From Pieris napi (taxonomy: Eukaryota; Arthropoda; Insecta; Lepidoptera; Pieridae), in assembly GCF_905475465.1 (NCBI RefSeq), contig NC_062256.1, positions 7,573,662 to 7,637,661 on the forward strand: a stretch of DNA of 64,000 bases, written 5' to 3'. The notes under the pieces were generated by a model. It worked only from the letters and a program-made list of their open reading frames with translations. It was not told the origin of the DNA and did not search any database. The position numbers were made by a program, and so were the translations under genes. This document shows positions 10,319-20,372 of the stretch, piece by piece; position 1 is the stretch's first letter; each line of letters starts with the position of its first letter.

Positions 10319-10545
10319 GCAGTATAGCCCTAGTTGCATCAGCGTGCGACTCTCATCCCTGAGGTCGTAGGTTCGATCCCCGGCTGTGCACCAATGAACT
10401 TTATTTCTATGTGCGCATTTAACATTCGCTCAAACGGTGAAGGAATACATCGAGAGGAAACCGGCTTGCCTTAAAACCAAAAAAGTCTGATCATTTGCCT
10501 ATTAGATTGGTAAATTGTAGCACCACTGTTCTTTTTTTTTATTTT
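10319..10545 (+). mobile_element. tRNA-derived SINE
   Basis: Head with a decayed A box (TAGCCCTAGTTGCATCAGCG) and an intact B box GGTTCGATCCCCGG, then GTGCACCAATGAACTTT, CAAACGGTGAAGGAATAC and the GTAGCACCACTG tail. An internal deletion removes part of the GTCAGGCACAGGAGGC region. Confidence 0.85.
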
Positions 10546-10656
10546 ATTGCACAGTTGACGAAGTCACTGATTCACTAACAAATAAAAATAAAAAAAATTT
10601 TTTTTTTTATAAATTCTGGAGTTTTAAAAGCATTGGTAATAAAATATATATCTTAT

Positions 10657-10845
10657 TTTTATATAAGCCTGTCGACGTCTACTGCTGGACATAGGCTTCT
10701 TCCTTAAATTTCCAGTAACAGTTCCCTCTACCCTCACCAGGTCATCTATGGGCAGGCCGTCCAACCCTTCGCTGACCGATCCTTAGTTTCCCCTTCGTCC
10801 TGGATTTTTGGGACAAAGTGCCCCGACCATTTGAGCTTATATGTT
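10657..10845 (-). mobile_element. LINE family L, 3' region
   Basis: GTCTACTGCTGGACATAGGC and the following block are a common lepidopteran LINE 3' segment, here in minus orientation. It has decayed and has no readable ORF. A related piece lies at 52008. Confidence 0.55.
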
Positions 10846-11845
10846 AATTAATTTAATTCTGGAATAAATCTTAATAAAAGTTAGTTATTTTTTATAGCCA
10901 TTTTTGAAAGTTAATATGGAATCAAAGTTCTCTGATTATAATATTTATTGTACCCAAAGAACGGTTCGGAATTTTAACTTAAAATAATCGCCTCGTAATA
11001 TATATTCTTAGCATGAAGAATGGTACATAATTTACAGTCGTTACTTAAAAATTAGACTGATATTATAATGATAACTAATACTTTGTCTCACAATACGCAC
11101 AAACACTCGCTAAGAAATTATAAGTTGAGGGCGTAACTAATAATAAAAATGACAAACATACTCATTCATGATGCGTCTAGCATAACCCAAGCAAAACAAA
11201 AAAGTAAGTATCAAATGTGACGATCGGCCGATTTAAATATTTTGGATAATCTTCTACAAAATTTATAAAATAAAGAATGTATATTTCGAAAACAATAAAG
11301 TTCTTTCATACTTCGCCTTTCCCTTTTATAACTAATTAAATAAAGCATTTAATTACCGATTTATTTCCTTATAGTTATCTTGTCGAGCTGTTTATATGAC
11401 TTATTTGGAATAAATTGAAAACAAAGTAATTGATATGATAACTCCTTATAAGGGTTATTTAAGTAAATCAACTTTATGTATGTCAAATGTGTTTATTTCT
11501 GTTAAATCAAAATTTATTACACTTACGTCAATGTTAAAAGAAAGATCTATATATACCTAAATCAAGGCCGTAGAACGGGCGAACAGAACTGGCGAGAAAC
11601 TTTGCCAATCTATATACTATCTACTATTCTACTATCTACGTGATGGGAGAGCAACCCAAGTATTCTCCTTTGTACCTAGGGGACTTGGACACGGCAAAAG
11701 CCAAGGGCCATTCTAGTCTGTTGCACATATCTATTAACAAAGACGGTTGATATCTTTATACTATTATGTTCGCAAAGTCCACAGTAGCGATATTGTGTAT
11801 CTTATGTATTTAATATTGCATATTTGGTTTTTGTTTCCGACGTCG
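10846..11845. other. AT-rich stretch, nothing recognised
   Basis: About 1 kb of AT-rich sequence with no recognisable gene or repeat family. Confidence 0.35.
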
Positions 11846-11858
11846 TATTGGTTTAGTA

Positions 11859-12154
11859 TAGAGCAGTGTTGGCCTAGTGGCTTCAGCGTGCGACTCTCAT
11901 ACCTAAGGTCTTAGGTTCGAGCCCCGGCTGTGCACCAATGGACTTTCTTTCTATGTGCGCATTTAACATTTGCTCGAACGGTGAAGGAAAACATCGTGAA
12001 ACCGACATGTCATAGACCCAAAAAGTCGACGGCATGTGTCAGGCACTGGAGGCTGATCACCTACTTGCTTATTAGATTTAAAAAAATGATCATGAAACAG
12101 ATTCAGAAATCTGAGGCCAAGACATAAAGAAGTTGTAGCGCCACTGATTTATTT
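11859..12154 (+). mobile_element. Full-length tRNA-derived SINE with target duplication
   Basis: Near-complete copy. The A box is in GTGTTGGCCTAGTGGCTTC, the B box is GGTTCGAGCCCCGG, followed by GTGCACCAATGGACTTTC, the GTGAAGGAAAACATCGTG core, and the GAAATCTGAGGCC...GTTGTAGCGCCACTG tail. It is flanked by a perfect 13-bp direct repeat TATTGGTTTAGTA (11846-11858 and 12155-12167), which fixes both ends and shows L1-type target-primed insertion. Confidence 0.93.
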
Positions 12155-12194
12155 TATTGGTTTAGTACCTTAAGTTAGTCTATGTATTTTTTGT

Positions 12195-12425
12195 GATTAT
12201 TTTTCCGACCCAAATATCAGCCAATAGAATTGCACCATTCGACGTCACGTGGTACAACCTACATGGTATTATACTGATAATTTTTTGTGAAAATTTTCTC
12301 TGGTCGTTGCTTCAAGAAAAGTATTAAGTAGTTGTTTTATTCATTATGAAATTCTTATTTGTTAACTGTACATTTCGTCTCATGGTGCAATTCTATTGGC
12401 CGACATTTGGGTCGGAAAAATAATC
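12195..12425. mobile_element. MITE with 43-bp terminal inverted repeats
   Basis: Arms at 12195-12237 and 12383-12425 begin GATTATTTTTCCGACCC and match over 43 bp with two mismatches. The 145-bp centre is not coding. No clear target-site duplication is visible (TTTGT against CCCCC), so the superfamily is open. Confidence 0.75.
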
Positions 12426-13261
12426 CCCCGAATACCACACGAGCTTCAAAATTATCGGGTATTATAAGTGAATAAATAATAAAATTTCATTATTTTCCTT
12501 TCCACCCTAATTCATAAGTACTACATCAGTCTAACTCTTTTCACTAAAGCACTGTTTCGTCTTTCTCTGTCACATAGTGTTTACGCTGTGTCGAAGAGAG
12601 ACAGATGTGAACTTTGGTTAAACCTGTGCGCTGAGACCAATTTCGTTTTTATAAGTTAAGGGGATGGATATCGGTTCGCTTTCTATGGAAATATTTTAAA
12701 CGTGTTCGTCAGATGCCTTTAAAAGTTAAAAAACCACACATGGAGCTATGAGAGTCTCTTCATCTCCTAGTATTAAAAATGTTTTAAATCGAAATTGTAA
12801 AACTCCGGTATAATTTATTAATAAATCTTGGTATATAAATGTATAGCTACTTGATTGAATTCGAAATAAAAAAGTTACAAAAAAGATGTTTGAAGGAAAT
12901 TGCAATTAGTTTTACTTATTTAGTAATGGGAATTTTACGATGCTGGCAACACTACATCGTTGCAAGCTTAGAGGGTTATTACGGAAAGCTATCAATTCGC
13001 TACAAGTCGCTTAGTTTTATTACTTACTCCGCTGGCGCAACGACCCGAAGTATACCTTGATCTCGGACACTAGAGGAAGCTATCTTCGCCGATCACGCAC
13101 TTCCACTTACCAATCGGCTACTTGGAGCTTGTTCCTTCTCAATGGTTTCTTTCCAGCGACTTCTCGGTCTGCATATTATTGGTTTTAATAAATCGCTCAA
13201 CCGGACAAATCCCTTGTATTGGTTTTAATCATTTGTCATATATTTCATATTGTAAACATCA
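12426..13261. other. Unassigned stretch
   Basis: No gene recognised. It contains a unique GC-richer segment at about 12950-13140. Confidence 0.3.
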
Positions 13262-13500
13262 AATCATCATCACCTTGACTGGAACTCTTCCACGGTCACA
13301 AGACATTTTATCTTGCAAACTGGCGAACTGCCGAATGGACTCTCTGTGGGTTTCCCACTATCTCCAATTATTTAAAAAAGAGTATACTTCCCCCTCAAAG
13401 GCTGGCAACGCACCCACTAAAATATGTGTCCATGGGCTGCGATGACTGCCCTTTTTGGCGTCCCGTAGGCTCGTTTGCTTATCCTATAAACACAAAAAAA
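13262..13500 (+). pseudogene. LINE family A, C-terminal relic
   Basis: Plus-strand frame RSQDILSCKLANCRMDSLW then LFKKEYTSPSKAGNAPTK. Compared with family A it has lost the WNRLP block to frameshift. The tail GGGCTGCGATGACTGCCC and an A run follow. Confidence 0.8.
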
Positions 13501-13505
13501 ATCGG

Positions 13506-13827
13506 TTGTCTGTAAAGTCGGTTTACTGACGATAGTTGAACGTGACAACGTCATAAAAAAATATTGATGGGATGGTTGCAATTTTCAAAAAAAAATTAAA
13601 TTTTATTTGTTTGATAGGTATTTTGTATGGATATAGAGAACGAGGTAAATGGAAATCACAATTGATCAAGTTACATTTATTTGTACGCATAAATACAATT
13701 ATATCAATTTTAAATGGAACGCCTCAGAGCGAGGTAACGCCTCAGAGTGAGGTAACGCCGCATGAGTCATGTTTTTTCGTGCGTGCAGCCGGCTCCATCG
13801 AATTATAAGACGTTGTCACGTCAAAAA
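13506..13827. mobile_element. MITE family Q, copy 1
   Basis: The left end TTGTCTGTAAAGTCGGTTTA and the motif AACGTGACAACGTCAT recur at 25549. The right end has the inverse GACGTTGTCACGTC. Near the right end lies an 18-bp tandem unit (ACGCCTCAGAG..GAGGTA), about 2.2 copies at 13719-13759. No ORF. Confidence 0.75.
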
Positions 13828-14249
13828 ATATTTTGACGTATACAAGCGACTTGCGATTGTAATGCGACTAGAAACCGCACGCAGTAATAACACCGCGTAC
13901 CGCTAGCGTTTGCACCTGATCGCTAGTTACACACAAATTAATTAACAGTCTCTGTATCATAATTAAAAGCGAGGAATAATAAATAAAGCCATTAGCGACC
14001 GACAAAAGGAAATCACTGGAGCTCTAATTAATTATTATTTCCCTGGCGATTGTCAGCGCAAATTAGGTGGTGAGCTCATTAGTAATAATAAACATGATCT
14101 ACTAATTAGGTAAATATATCTAATTAGAGTAGTGAGTTTATTTATACACCTTGATTTTATTGGTTAGTTTTATGGTGGCTCGTCGGCCAATATTACAAAG
14201 GAGATGTAGTATATTTAGAAAAAAAATGTACAAGAAATATATAATAATA
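13828..14249. promoter_or_regulatory. Candidate conserved non-coding block
   Basis: Repeat-poor and GC-richer in its first half (CCGCACGCAGTAATAACACC). It is then dense in homeodomain-type cores: AAATTAATTAACAG, CTAATTAATTATTA, CTAATTAGGTAAAT, CTAATTAGAG. The density of TAATTA sites and the lack of transposons suggest a regulatory element. This is inference only. Confidence 0.35.
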
Positions 14250-14555
14250 CTAGCTGATCCGGCAAACGTCGTTTTCCATGTATATCATTTATAATAAAAA
14301 ATAGGGGTTGATTGTAGAGGGGTGAAAATTAGGGGTTGTATGTATTTTTTAATGCTGTATCATAAAAAAAATAAAAATTAAAAATTTATCCAAAAATTTA
14401 GGGGTGGATTACCCTTAACATTAAGGGGGATGAAAAATAGATGTCCGATTCTCAGACCTAATATGCACACAAAATTTCATGAGAATTGGGTAAGCCGTTT
14501 CGGAGGAGTTTAACCACAAACACCGCGACACGAGAATTTTATATTATATATTAGA
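14250..14555 (-). mobile_element. Helitron-type non-autonomous element
   Basis: On the minus strand it starts TCTAATATATAATATAAAAT and ends in CTAG (forward CTAG at 14250-14253). It is preceded by A and followed by T, as Helitrons insert at AT. Just before the CTAG is the hairpin region GGAAAACGACGTTTGCC. The body has GTTTCGGAGGAGTTTAACC. A shorter copy lies at 48548. No helicase ORF. Confidence 0.8.
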
Positions 14556-14653
14556 TTTACAGGGCCTATTGAACACTTTTGTCAGTTCATTCTACGTTAC
14601 CAAAACTGTAATTTATATTTAACACATATCTGATACCTAATCCGCTAATTTTA

Positions 14654-14957
14654 GATCAATGTTGGCCTAGTGGCTTCAGCGAGCGACTCTGAAACCTGAG
14701 GTCATAGGTTCGATCCTCGGCTGTGCACCAATGGACTTTCTTTCTATGTGCGCATTTAACATTTGCTCGAACGGTGAAGGAAAACATCGTGAGGAAACCG
14801 ACATGTCTTAGACCCAAAAAGTCGACGGCGTGTGTCAGGCACTGGAGGCTGATCACCTACTTGCTTTTTAGATTTTAAAAATGATCATGAAACAGATTCA
14901 GAAATCTGAGGCCAAGACCTAAACAGGTTGTAGCGCCACTGATTTATTTTATTTTTT
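14654..14957 (+). mobile_element. Full-length tRNA-derived SINE with target duplication
   Basis: A box in TGTTGGCCTAGTGGCTTC, B box GGTTCGATCCTCGG, full body and GTTGTAGCGCCACTG tail. Flanked by TAATCCGCTAATTTA-type repeats (14638-14653 and 14958-14971, one mismatch), so both ends are secure. Confidence 0.92.
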
Positions 14958-15238
14958 AATCCGCTGATTTACTAGTAACTTTTTGCTTATTGATATTTAT
15001 AAAATCTTAAATTGAAAGTGTAATATTTTTATTATTTTTACATTTAAATTTTTTGTAACATTTGTGTTTAGCATAATTGTCATGTTAGAAAATATGGCTT
15101 GCACCATATCCTTTAGATATGATGTGGTGAACTTAAATAAAACAAATAAATAAACACAACTCATTATCAAACCGACATTCGTAATCGCTTTCTCAATATC
15201 TCACTAAAATTGACAGCCATTTCAAAATGGCCGAAGTG

Positions 15239-15539
15239 CTAATTAAACGCGACAGCGGTGTAGGGTTGTACATTCGTTTTTCCGAACCCGATCCTGGTAT
15301 TCGGCTAACGAAGGTATCCCTTGATTATTAAAATGAAGTTTCACCCACGGGTGTTAATTGGGCCCCTGTAGACAATACTAATAAGGCTGTCCGCGCTTCT
15401 ATCTGTCTAATTAAACGCGAAACTCGAGTACCCTCGTCGCCGAGGGCCTGTTTGCGAAGCCTGAACACACTGTAATAATACCAGCTAAGCGTGTTTGAGT
15501 GGATCTTTTTCGGATCTCTGTAAACCCGCGTTTAATTAG
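15239..15539. promoter_or_regulatory. Three copies of CTAATTAAACGCG
   Basis: Perfect 13-mers at 15239-15251 and 15407-15419 (plus strand) and 15527-15539 (minus strand). TAATTA is a homeodomain binding core, and the attached AACGCG is not part of a simple AT repeat. Three exact copies in 300 bp outside any identified transposon point to a cis-regulatory module. The bound factor is unknown. Confidence 0.45.
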
Positions 15540-15719
15540 CTATATTATGTGTCTGAGAGGCTAATTAAGCTAACTCAGTAACTTGTCAATGTTTATAATT
15601 GCCAATTATAGGAGTGGTATCCGGTGTTTGATTGCAACTATAATTCCCCAATTAATTGCATCAATGTAAACAGGAAACAATGACCAAATTACATAATGTA
15701 TTGTTATCTATGACGGCGT

Positions 15720-15905
15720 AATGCTTATGTCATTTTGGGTATTTGACATTTGTCGTTTTGAGTTTGACGTTTGACGGGACGGGACAGCGTGCTGACTCAA
15801 CTCATACCTTTTGCACACGAGTGCTTGTATGTGACGGATGTGTGATCGTCGATTGTTTTTTGTTATTGTTGAAATAAAGTACTGAATGTTTTTATAAAGT
15901 GAGTA
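15720..15905 (+). promoter_or_regulatory. Possible promoter or first exon, weak
   Basis: A cluster of TTTGACATTTGTCG and TTTGACGTTTGACG motifs is followed by a GC-richer segment and by AAAGTGAGTA at 15897, which fits a splice donor. This could be a host 5' end on the plus strand, but there is no ORF and no confirmed start. Confidence 0.15.
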
Positions 15906-16299
15906 TAAAATAATCGTTTAGCAAATAAAAATATATGAGCGTCATTAACGAGTTTCATGATTGACTTTTCGAATGCCACAGATCACCGCTTTCACTCACA
16001 AACTTCGAACAACCTAATTGAGATCATTGTAAACTTTTGTAAATAAAATAACCTGCTTTATATTAGTTAAGTAGAAGTGTAAACAAATTGTAAGCAATAA
16101 TCGCACACTAGAAGCCAAAATGAGCTCTTTAGTTTTACCCACACTCATAAATTGTAATTTAACATTCTCGTTTCCGATTATGTCTAATACATAAGAGTCA
16201 CTAAGATTTACGAACTCTTTAAGTTCAAGTCCAGAGTCAAGTTAGTTTTTTTTTAATCCAGCGTCGGCTGCTATCCTAATGTTATCTTAGTTATAAGCT

Positions 16300-16614
16300 C
16301 ATGTTAATAACCGCCACCAAACTTAATTCATTTAGGATCTCCGCTATTAAGTTGTGGAATAGGTTACCCGACTCCATACGATTGCCTACCTCTCAGTCAT
16401 CTTTTAAAACTCTTCTGTATAAACTTTTCTTAACCTTATCCTATCCTGATCAATCGTGATTTGTGTAATTCTTGTGTTTCCTTTTCTTTTGCATTGCATC
16501 GCTAAACGCTGTTCATGAATCTGTAAGATTAGCTGTTAAGTTTTTACTTTGTTATAAATTTTTTTTTGTATTACTTTAGATTAAGGTTCTATATTTTTTT
16601 TAAATATAAAATTA
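16300..16614 (+). pseudogene. LINE family D, ORF2 C-terminus and 3' UTR
   Basis: Frame 16346-16459 reads IKLWNRLPDSIRLPTSQ, then FKTLLYKLFL and YPDQS before the stop. LWNRLP...SFKTLLYKLF is the standard end of a jockey/CR1-like LINE polymerase. The UTR runs to TTTGTTATAAATTTTTTT. The catalytic domain is absent. UTR relatives lie at 23693 and 27962. A family A end (16615) lies immediately downstream. Confidence 0.8.
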
Positions 16615-16739
16615 GTTTTTTTTTATATAATAGGGGGGCAAACGAGTGTGCGGGACGACCAAAAAGGGCAATCTTCGTAGCCCATAGACACCCATTGTTA
16701 GTGGGTGCGTTGCCGGCCTTTGAGGGAGGGAGGGAGGTT
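16615..16739 (-). mobile_element. LINE family A, short 3' end
   Basis: T run, ATATAATAGGGGGGCAAACG, GGGTGCGTTGCCGGCC. It is truncated at a GGGAGGGAGGGAGG tract (16723-16737), which itself has G-quadruplex potential. Confidence 0.85.
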
Positions 16740-16920
16740 CTGCACTTCTCGCACTCATCATGTCTCTTTTTTTTTAGTTTTTCTCTTTAACTAGGGTTGC
16801 CTGGAAAGGATCGCTTATTATCGATAAGGCCGCCCGTTGCATCCCTTATAATTTTTATGTATTGTATTATTTGTGTTTCTTTTATTTTTATTGCACTTTG
16901 TAAATAAATAAATAAAATAA
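16740..16920 (+). mobile_element. LINE family E, 3' UTR
   Basis: GGGTTGCCTGGAAAGGATCG with the small hairpin CGCTTATTATCGATAAGG, then GCCGCCCGTTGCATCC and a (AAAT)n tail. Other copies lie at 32232, 43623, 48272 and 54220. This hairpin and tail are a usual LINE 3' structure. Confidence 0.8.
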
Positions 16921-17499
16921 TTCCCGTCAAGAGTCTTTAATAATTATTAGAAACAGTAAAAGGAGTAGATGCTATGTTTATACAAAATACTCTTGTAATC
17001 TAAAAAAATACGACGCAATTACAGGCGGGCGATATCCAGCAGAGATTGTTTCAATTAAGCTTGCATTGTTAATAAACCAATAGCTGTCAACGCTTAGGCC
17101 GCCTACACGCCAAAGTGATTTCTGTAGAATGTCCTATTGATTCTAATTAACGATAGTATTTATTGGAACAAGTTAATTGATTTTCTGAATAATTGGGACA
17201 CGTATACGTTAATTATGTGGTCATATGTGGTCGTTTTAATATTTTTAAACGTACGAGACGAAACCTTTAATTAAACTGGCGTTTCCTCATATAATCATTT
17301 TTGCTTATTTAATTTACACATTTCTAAAAAGAAAGACACAAAAAAGTAAATTGACTTGGCACTACATATACGCTTCATTCATTTTCTTAATATAATAATT
17401 ATTAGAACCAATTATACAATCAATGATTTTCGATATGTACTCGTTATGTGTACAATAACATATTGGAGAAATCCCCGACAATCTATGAGCTCCATCATA
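16921..17499. other. AT-rich stretch, nothing recognised
   Basis: No gene or repeat family assigned. It has a few GC-richer patches (for example ACAGGCGGGCGATATCC). Confidence 0.3.
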
Positions 17500-17709
17500 G
17501 TAGCTCAAACTAAAAGATGGACACTAGAAATAACAAAATGGACCGGAAAGAGATGTATAGGAGGACAAAACAAAAGATGGACAGATGAAATTATAGAACT
17601 AGCGGGGAAAAACTGGATGAATGTTGCTCAAGACAGAGGAAAATATGGAGGAGTTTTTTACCCTAAAAGGGGCCATACAAAAACTAGACCAAAAAAAAAT
17701 CTGACTTAA
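17500..17709 (+). pseudogene. LINE family I (RTE-like), C-terminal relic
   Basis: The frame reads KRWTLEITKWTGK, NKRWTDEIIELAGKNWMNVA and QDRGKY. The order RWT...W.G...RWxDEI...AG..W..VAxDR is the C-terminus of RTE-type endonuclease-reverse transcriptases, and matches the better minus-strand copy at 39118. It has mutated past the EEAF motif. Confidence 0.75.
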
Positions 17710-18011
17710 ATTTTTTTAAATTTATACTAACACAACTAATACTAATATTAAGGAATGTAAACTAACCAATTAATTAATAAAGCTTTAATAATAATAATAG
17801 TAGCTCAATGGTAACATAAATGAGCGTTTCAAGAGTTTAAAGAAAAATACCAATGAAATCAAAATACCGACTTTGACTTTCATAACAAAAACCGTATCCG
17901 GTCCATTCAGTTAAAAGCTAGGCTGTCACAGACACACAGGTACTACTATTCTTCCACTTGACCGTAGATGAAGAGCGGGTCGAATCGTCAACGACCATCC
18001 CTCTCTGAGTT
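17710..18011. other. AT-rich spacer, nothing recognised
   Basis: No feature supported. Confidence 0.3.
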
Positions 18012-18332
18012 GCCGTTGCGTAGAGGTGTGGGGCTCTGCATCATCTACCGCATTTACCATGGAGAGTGTTCAGAGGGGCTGTTCGGATTAATACCTGCAG
18101 CTGAGTTTCATCAGCGTTTTTCAAGGCAGTTTTTGCCGCGCACCACCACTATGTGAAACCAGCTATTTCCGAACCAATTCGACTTAGGGTCCTTCATGTA
18201 CCAATTCTTAAAAGGCCGGCAGCTCACGCGAGCCCCCTGGCATTGAGAGTGTCCATGGGCGGCGGTATCACTTAACATCAGATGAGCCTCCTGCCCGTTT
18301 GCACTCTGTTCTATAAAAAAAAAAAAAACTCA
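18012..18332 (+). pseudogene. LINE family B, C-terminal relic and tail
   Basis: The frame begins GLCIIYRIYHGECSEGLFGL and IPAAEFHQRFSRQFLPRTTT. The WNQLP block is damaged by a stop after TTTM and by deletions, and the FDLGSF equivalent is shortened. The tail ends in GCCTCCTGCCCGTTTGC and an A run. It is the longest family B coding remnant here. Confidence 0.85.
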
Positions 18333-18683
18333 TCCCACTCTTTGCGTCAAAAAGATTTTGTTCTCTCATCAATAAAACCTTCCCCTAGGAACATTGCACA
18401 GTACTTAAGATAGTTCATTAGATGGCCGTTAATAACAAAACGGTATGCATATACCCTTCCCTTTAATCAGCACACGTTTCATCTACCCTGTAATCCACCT
18501 GCCTGCTAATTAATACAGCTGAATAAACAAGTACGTACTCGGGCTTGCTATTCCGCAATTTGTTTCGTACAATGAAACATGTATGAAGAGATTTTTAGTG
18601 TTGAATTTCAAATATCATTTTTTGCCTCTGTTGCTTAGGGTATACACATGTTAAATAGATTAGATTGGATGATTCAAAAACAT
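18333..18683. other. AT-rich spacer, nothing recognised
   Basis: Unique sequence with CCTGCTAATTAATACAG near 18510. No gene. Confidence 0.3.
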
Positions 18684-18774
18684 TTGAATTAGTGAACTAG
18701 TGTAAGTGCACGTTAGCCTTAACTGCTAAACAGTGGTAAGTGAAAAAAACTGTGTGTTTAGAAGTTATATAGTA

Positions 18775-19726
18775 GACCGAGGCGAATCGGATCACTTTTT
18801 CTTTGAGGTTGAGTAAATCATACTAAAGTGCTATATAATGCTATTTTTATTGATAAAATCGTAAGAAGTAACAGTTACCTATGAAATAAATATTTGAAAA
18901 CTTAAATCATACATATAATCTCTTAATTAGCTATTAAAAACTAAAAAAAGGAAAATATCCGATTCGCCCCAACATTCGGGGTGAATCGGATCGTGCACAA
19001 AATATAACAAAATTTTAAGGTATAGTGTTAAATAACTTTGGAATTAGTAAAAATATATAATAATAAGATCAATTTTAATTATTGGCACATAATTCACTTA
19101 TATATTATGGTCCTTTTTTCTGTTAGCTCGTGAACGGTACTGAAAAACTCTTAGCAGCTTTACGCAAGGTCAACTCTTTGTTCTGGACTTAATTTACAGC
19201 CTCTTTCATTTTTTCTTGACACCATTCTCCGGTGGTCATGAAATAAATATGAATCAATAACCTCAAACATGTAATAAATCAGTTTAAAAGTATCATCCAA
19301 TTCGCCCCTAAGGATATGATCCGATTAGCCCCGTAATTAAGACTTTTGAAATAAATATTTTAGACGTTAACCTCTAAGGTTATACTTAAAAGCGAATTGG
19401 TTCTTCAATATTAACACCTTGCTTAACAATATAAAGCAATGTAGTTAAATTTTAAGACAAATCCGTCATATGACACAAAGAAATCGTAAGTACGTAACCT
19501 TAGATGAGCGCCAAATTGCGACACACACAAAAAACCGAGTGGCTGAGGAGCGGCATTGCCACTGATCCACAAGCGCGATCGAAATACTGCTTATGTCGGG
19601 AGGTGCTCAGTAAATGGACAGACACAAAACGCCGGTTGAGTGCGTTCTATGTGAATGTGATATTTGAATTATCAACACATTTCTTATTTTGATCCGATTC
19701 GCCCTGTGATCCGATTCGCCTCGGTC
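18775..19726. mobile_element. DNA transposon with motif-array ends
   Basis: Perfect inverted ends: GACCGAGGCGAATCGGATC at the left, and its reverse complement at the right up to 19726, flanked by TA on both sides. The motif GATCCGATTCGCC or a near copy occurs seven times: at both tips, as a hairpin pair at 18953-18993, at 19296 and 19318, and doubled at 19691-19720. A short frame at 19470-19565 reads MTQRNRKYVTLDERQ and stops after 31 residues; it may be the start of a broken transposase. The TA duplication points to the Tc1/mariner/pogo group. I do not recognise the family. Confidence 0.8.
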
Positions 19727-19856
19727 TACCTACTTCCTTGGTGTAACAAGATAAAAATCATTTCAAACATTTTATTGTACGTTTGTAGAAAAAACGACAC
19801 TAACAATAGAAAAAACTAAAATGTTCACTGTAGCGAACTTCAGGGTGTCGGTTTTA

Positions 19857-19920
19857 TGTGACGGTGTGCGCGCTCATCCAAAAAATTTACTCTCATCATT
19901 TTTCCCTAACGCGCCAAATA
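19857..19920 (-). repeat. Family P fragment
   Basis: Reversed, it reads GATGAGAGTAAATTTT then GCGCGCACACCGTCACATAA. It matches the GATGAGAGTGAAATTTTACG and GCGCGCACCGTGACAC stretch of the element at 47062. Confidence 0.5.
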
Positions 19921-20372
19921 TAACTTCAAAAATAGAACACAAGAACAGAGTGTTATCCCCAATAGAGCCGTGTTAAATATCCTTTTTAGGAATTAGGACT
20001 TAAATTACTTATTAGTCTTAAGTTAGGCTAGGGAAATCAGGGTACCAGGTTTAAAAGAAGGGTTGGTGAGCCATCCCTGCAAGTACTGGACCCGATCTGA
20101 CCTAGCTTTTTTAAAAGCGAATGGCCCGGTCTTTGAAGGATACTTGCTGTGTCAAGTATCTTCACTAACTAACAATGGGCGTGGAGAGGCGGACGCAACC
20201 GCGGCATCGCATGTTGGTGGCGCGTTGGAGTTTTAGTGGGTATACACAAACGCGAGTCCCACATAACCCTCCCGCACTAAGCAGTCGCGTCGCGGTAGGG
20301 TAAATCATTTCTCCAAGAAAAAAAAAGCGAAATGTGCCATGATCTCTTAGTGAAGAGACAATGTATTAAAAA

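Larger units (their letters stand above)
14972..16299. other. Repeat-poor stretch with homeodomain-type motifs
   Basis: No gene found. The segment 15170-15680 is GC-richer and unique-looking, with many TAATTA cores and a 13-mer present three times. Further right is a TGACA/TGTCA-rich patch. Together they look like host non-coding sequence rather than transposon debris. Confidence 0.4.
18684..20372 (+). mobile_element. LINE-like family M copy, interrupted
   Basis: Outer blocks match 5278-5526: GTGAACTAGTGTAAGTGCACG at the left, AACACAAGAACAGAGTGT at 19936, and AATGTGCCATGATCTCTTAG with an A run at the right. The 952-bp transposon at 18775-19726 lies inside it. A further 300 bp (20031-20330), partly GC-rich, is present here but absent from the 5278 copy, so one copy has an insertion or the other a deletion. 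Confidence 0.5.
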
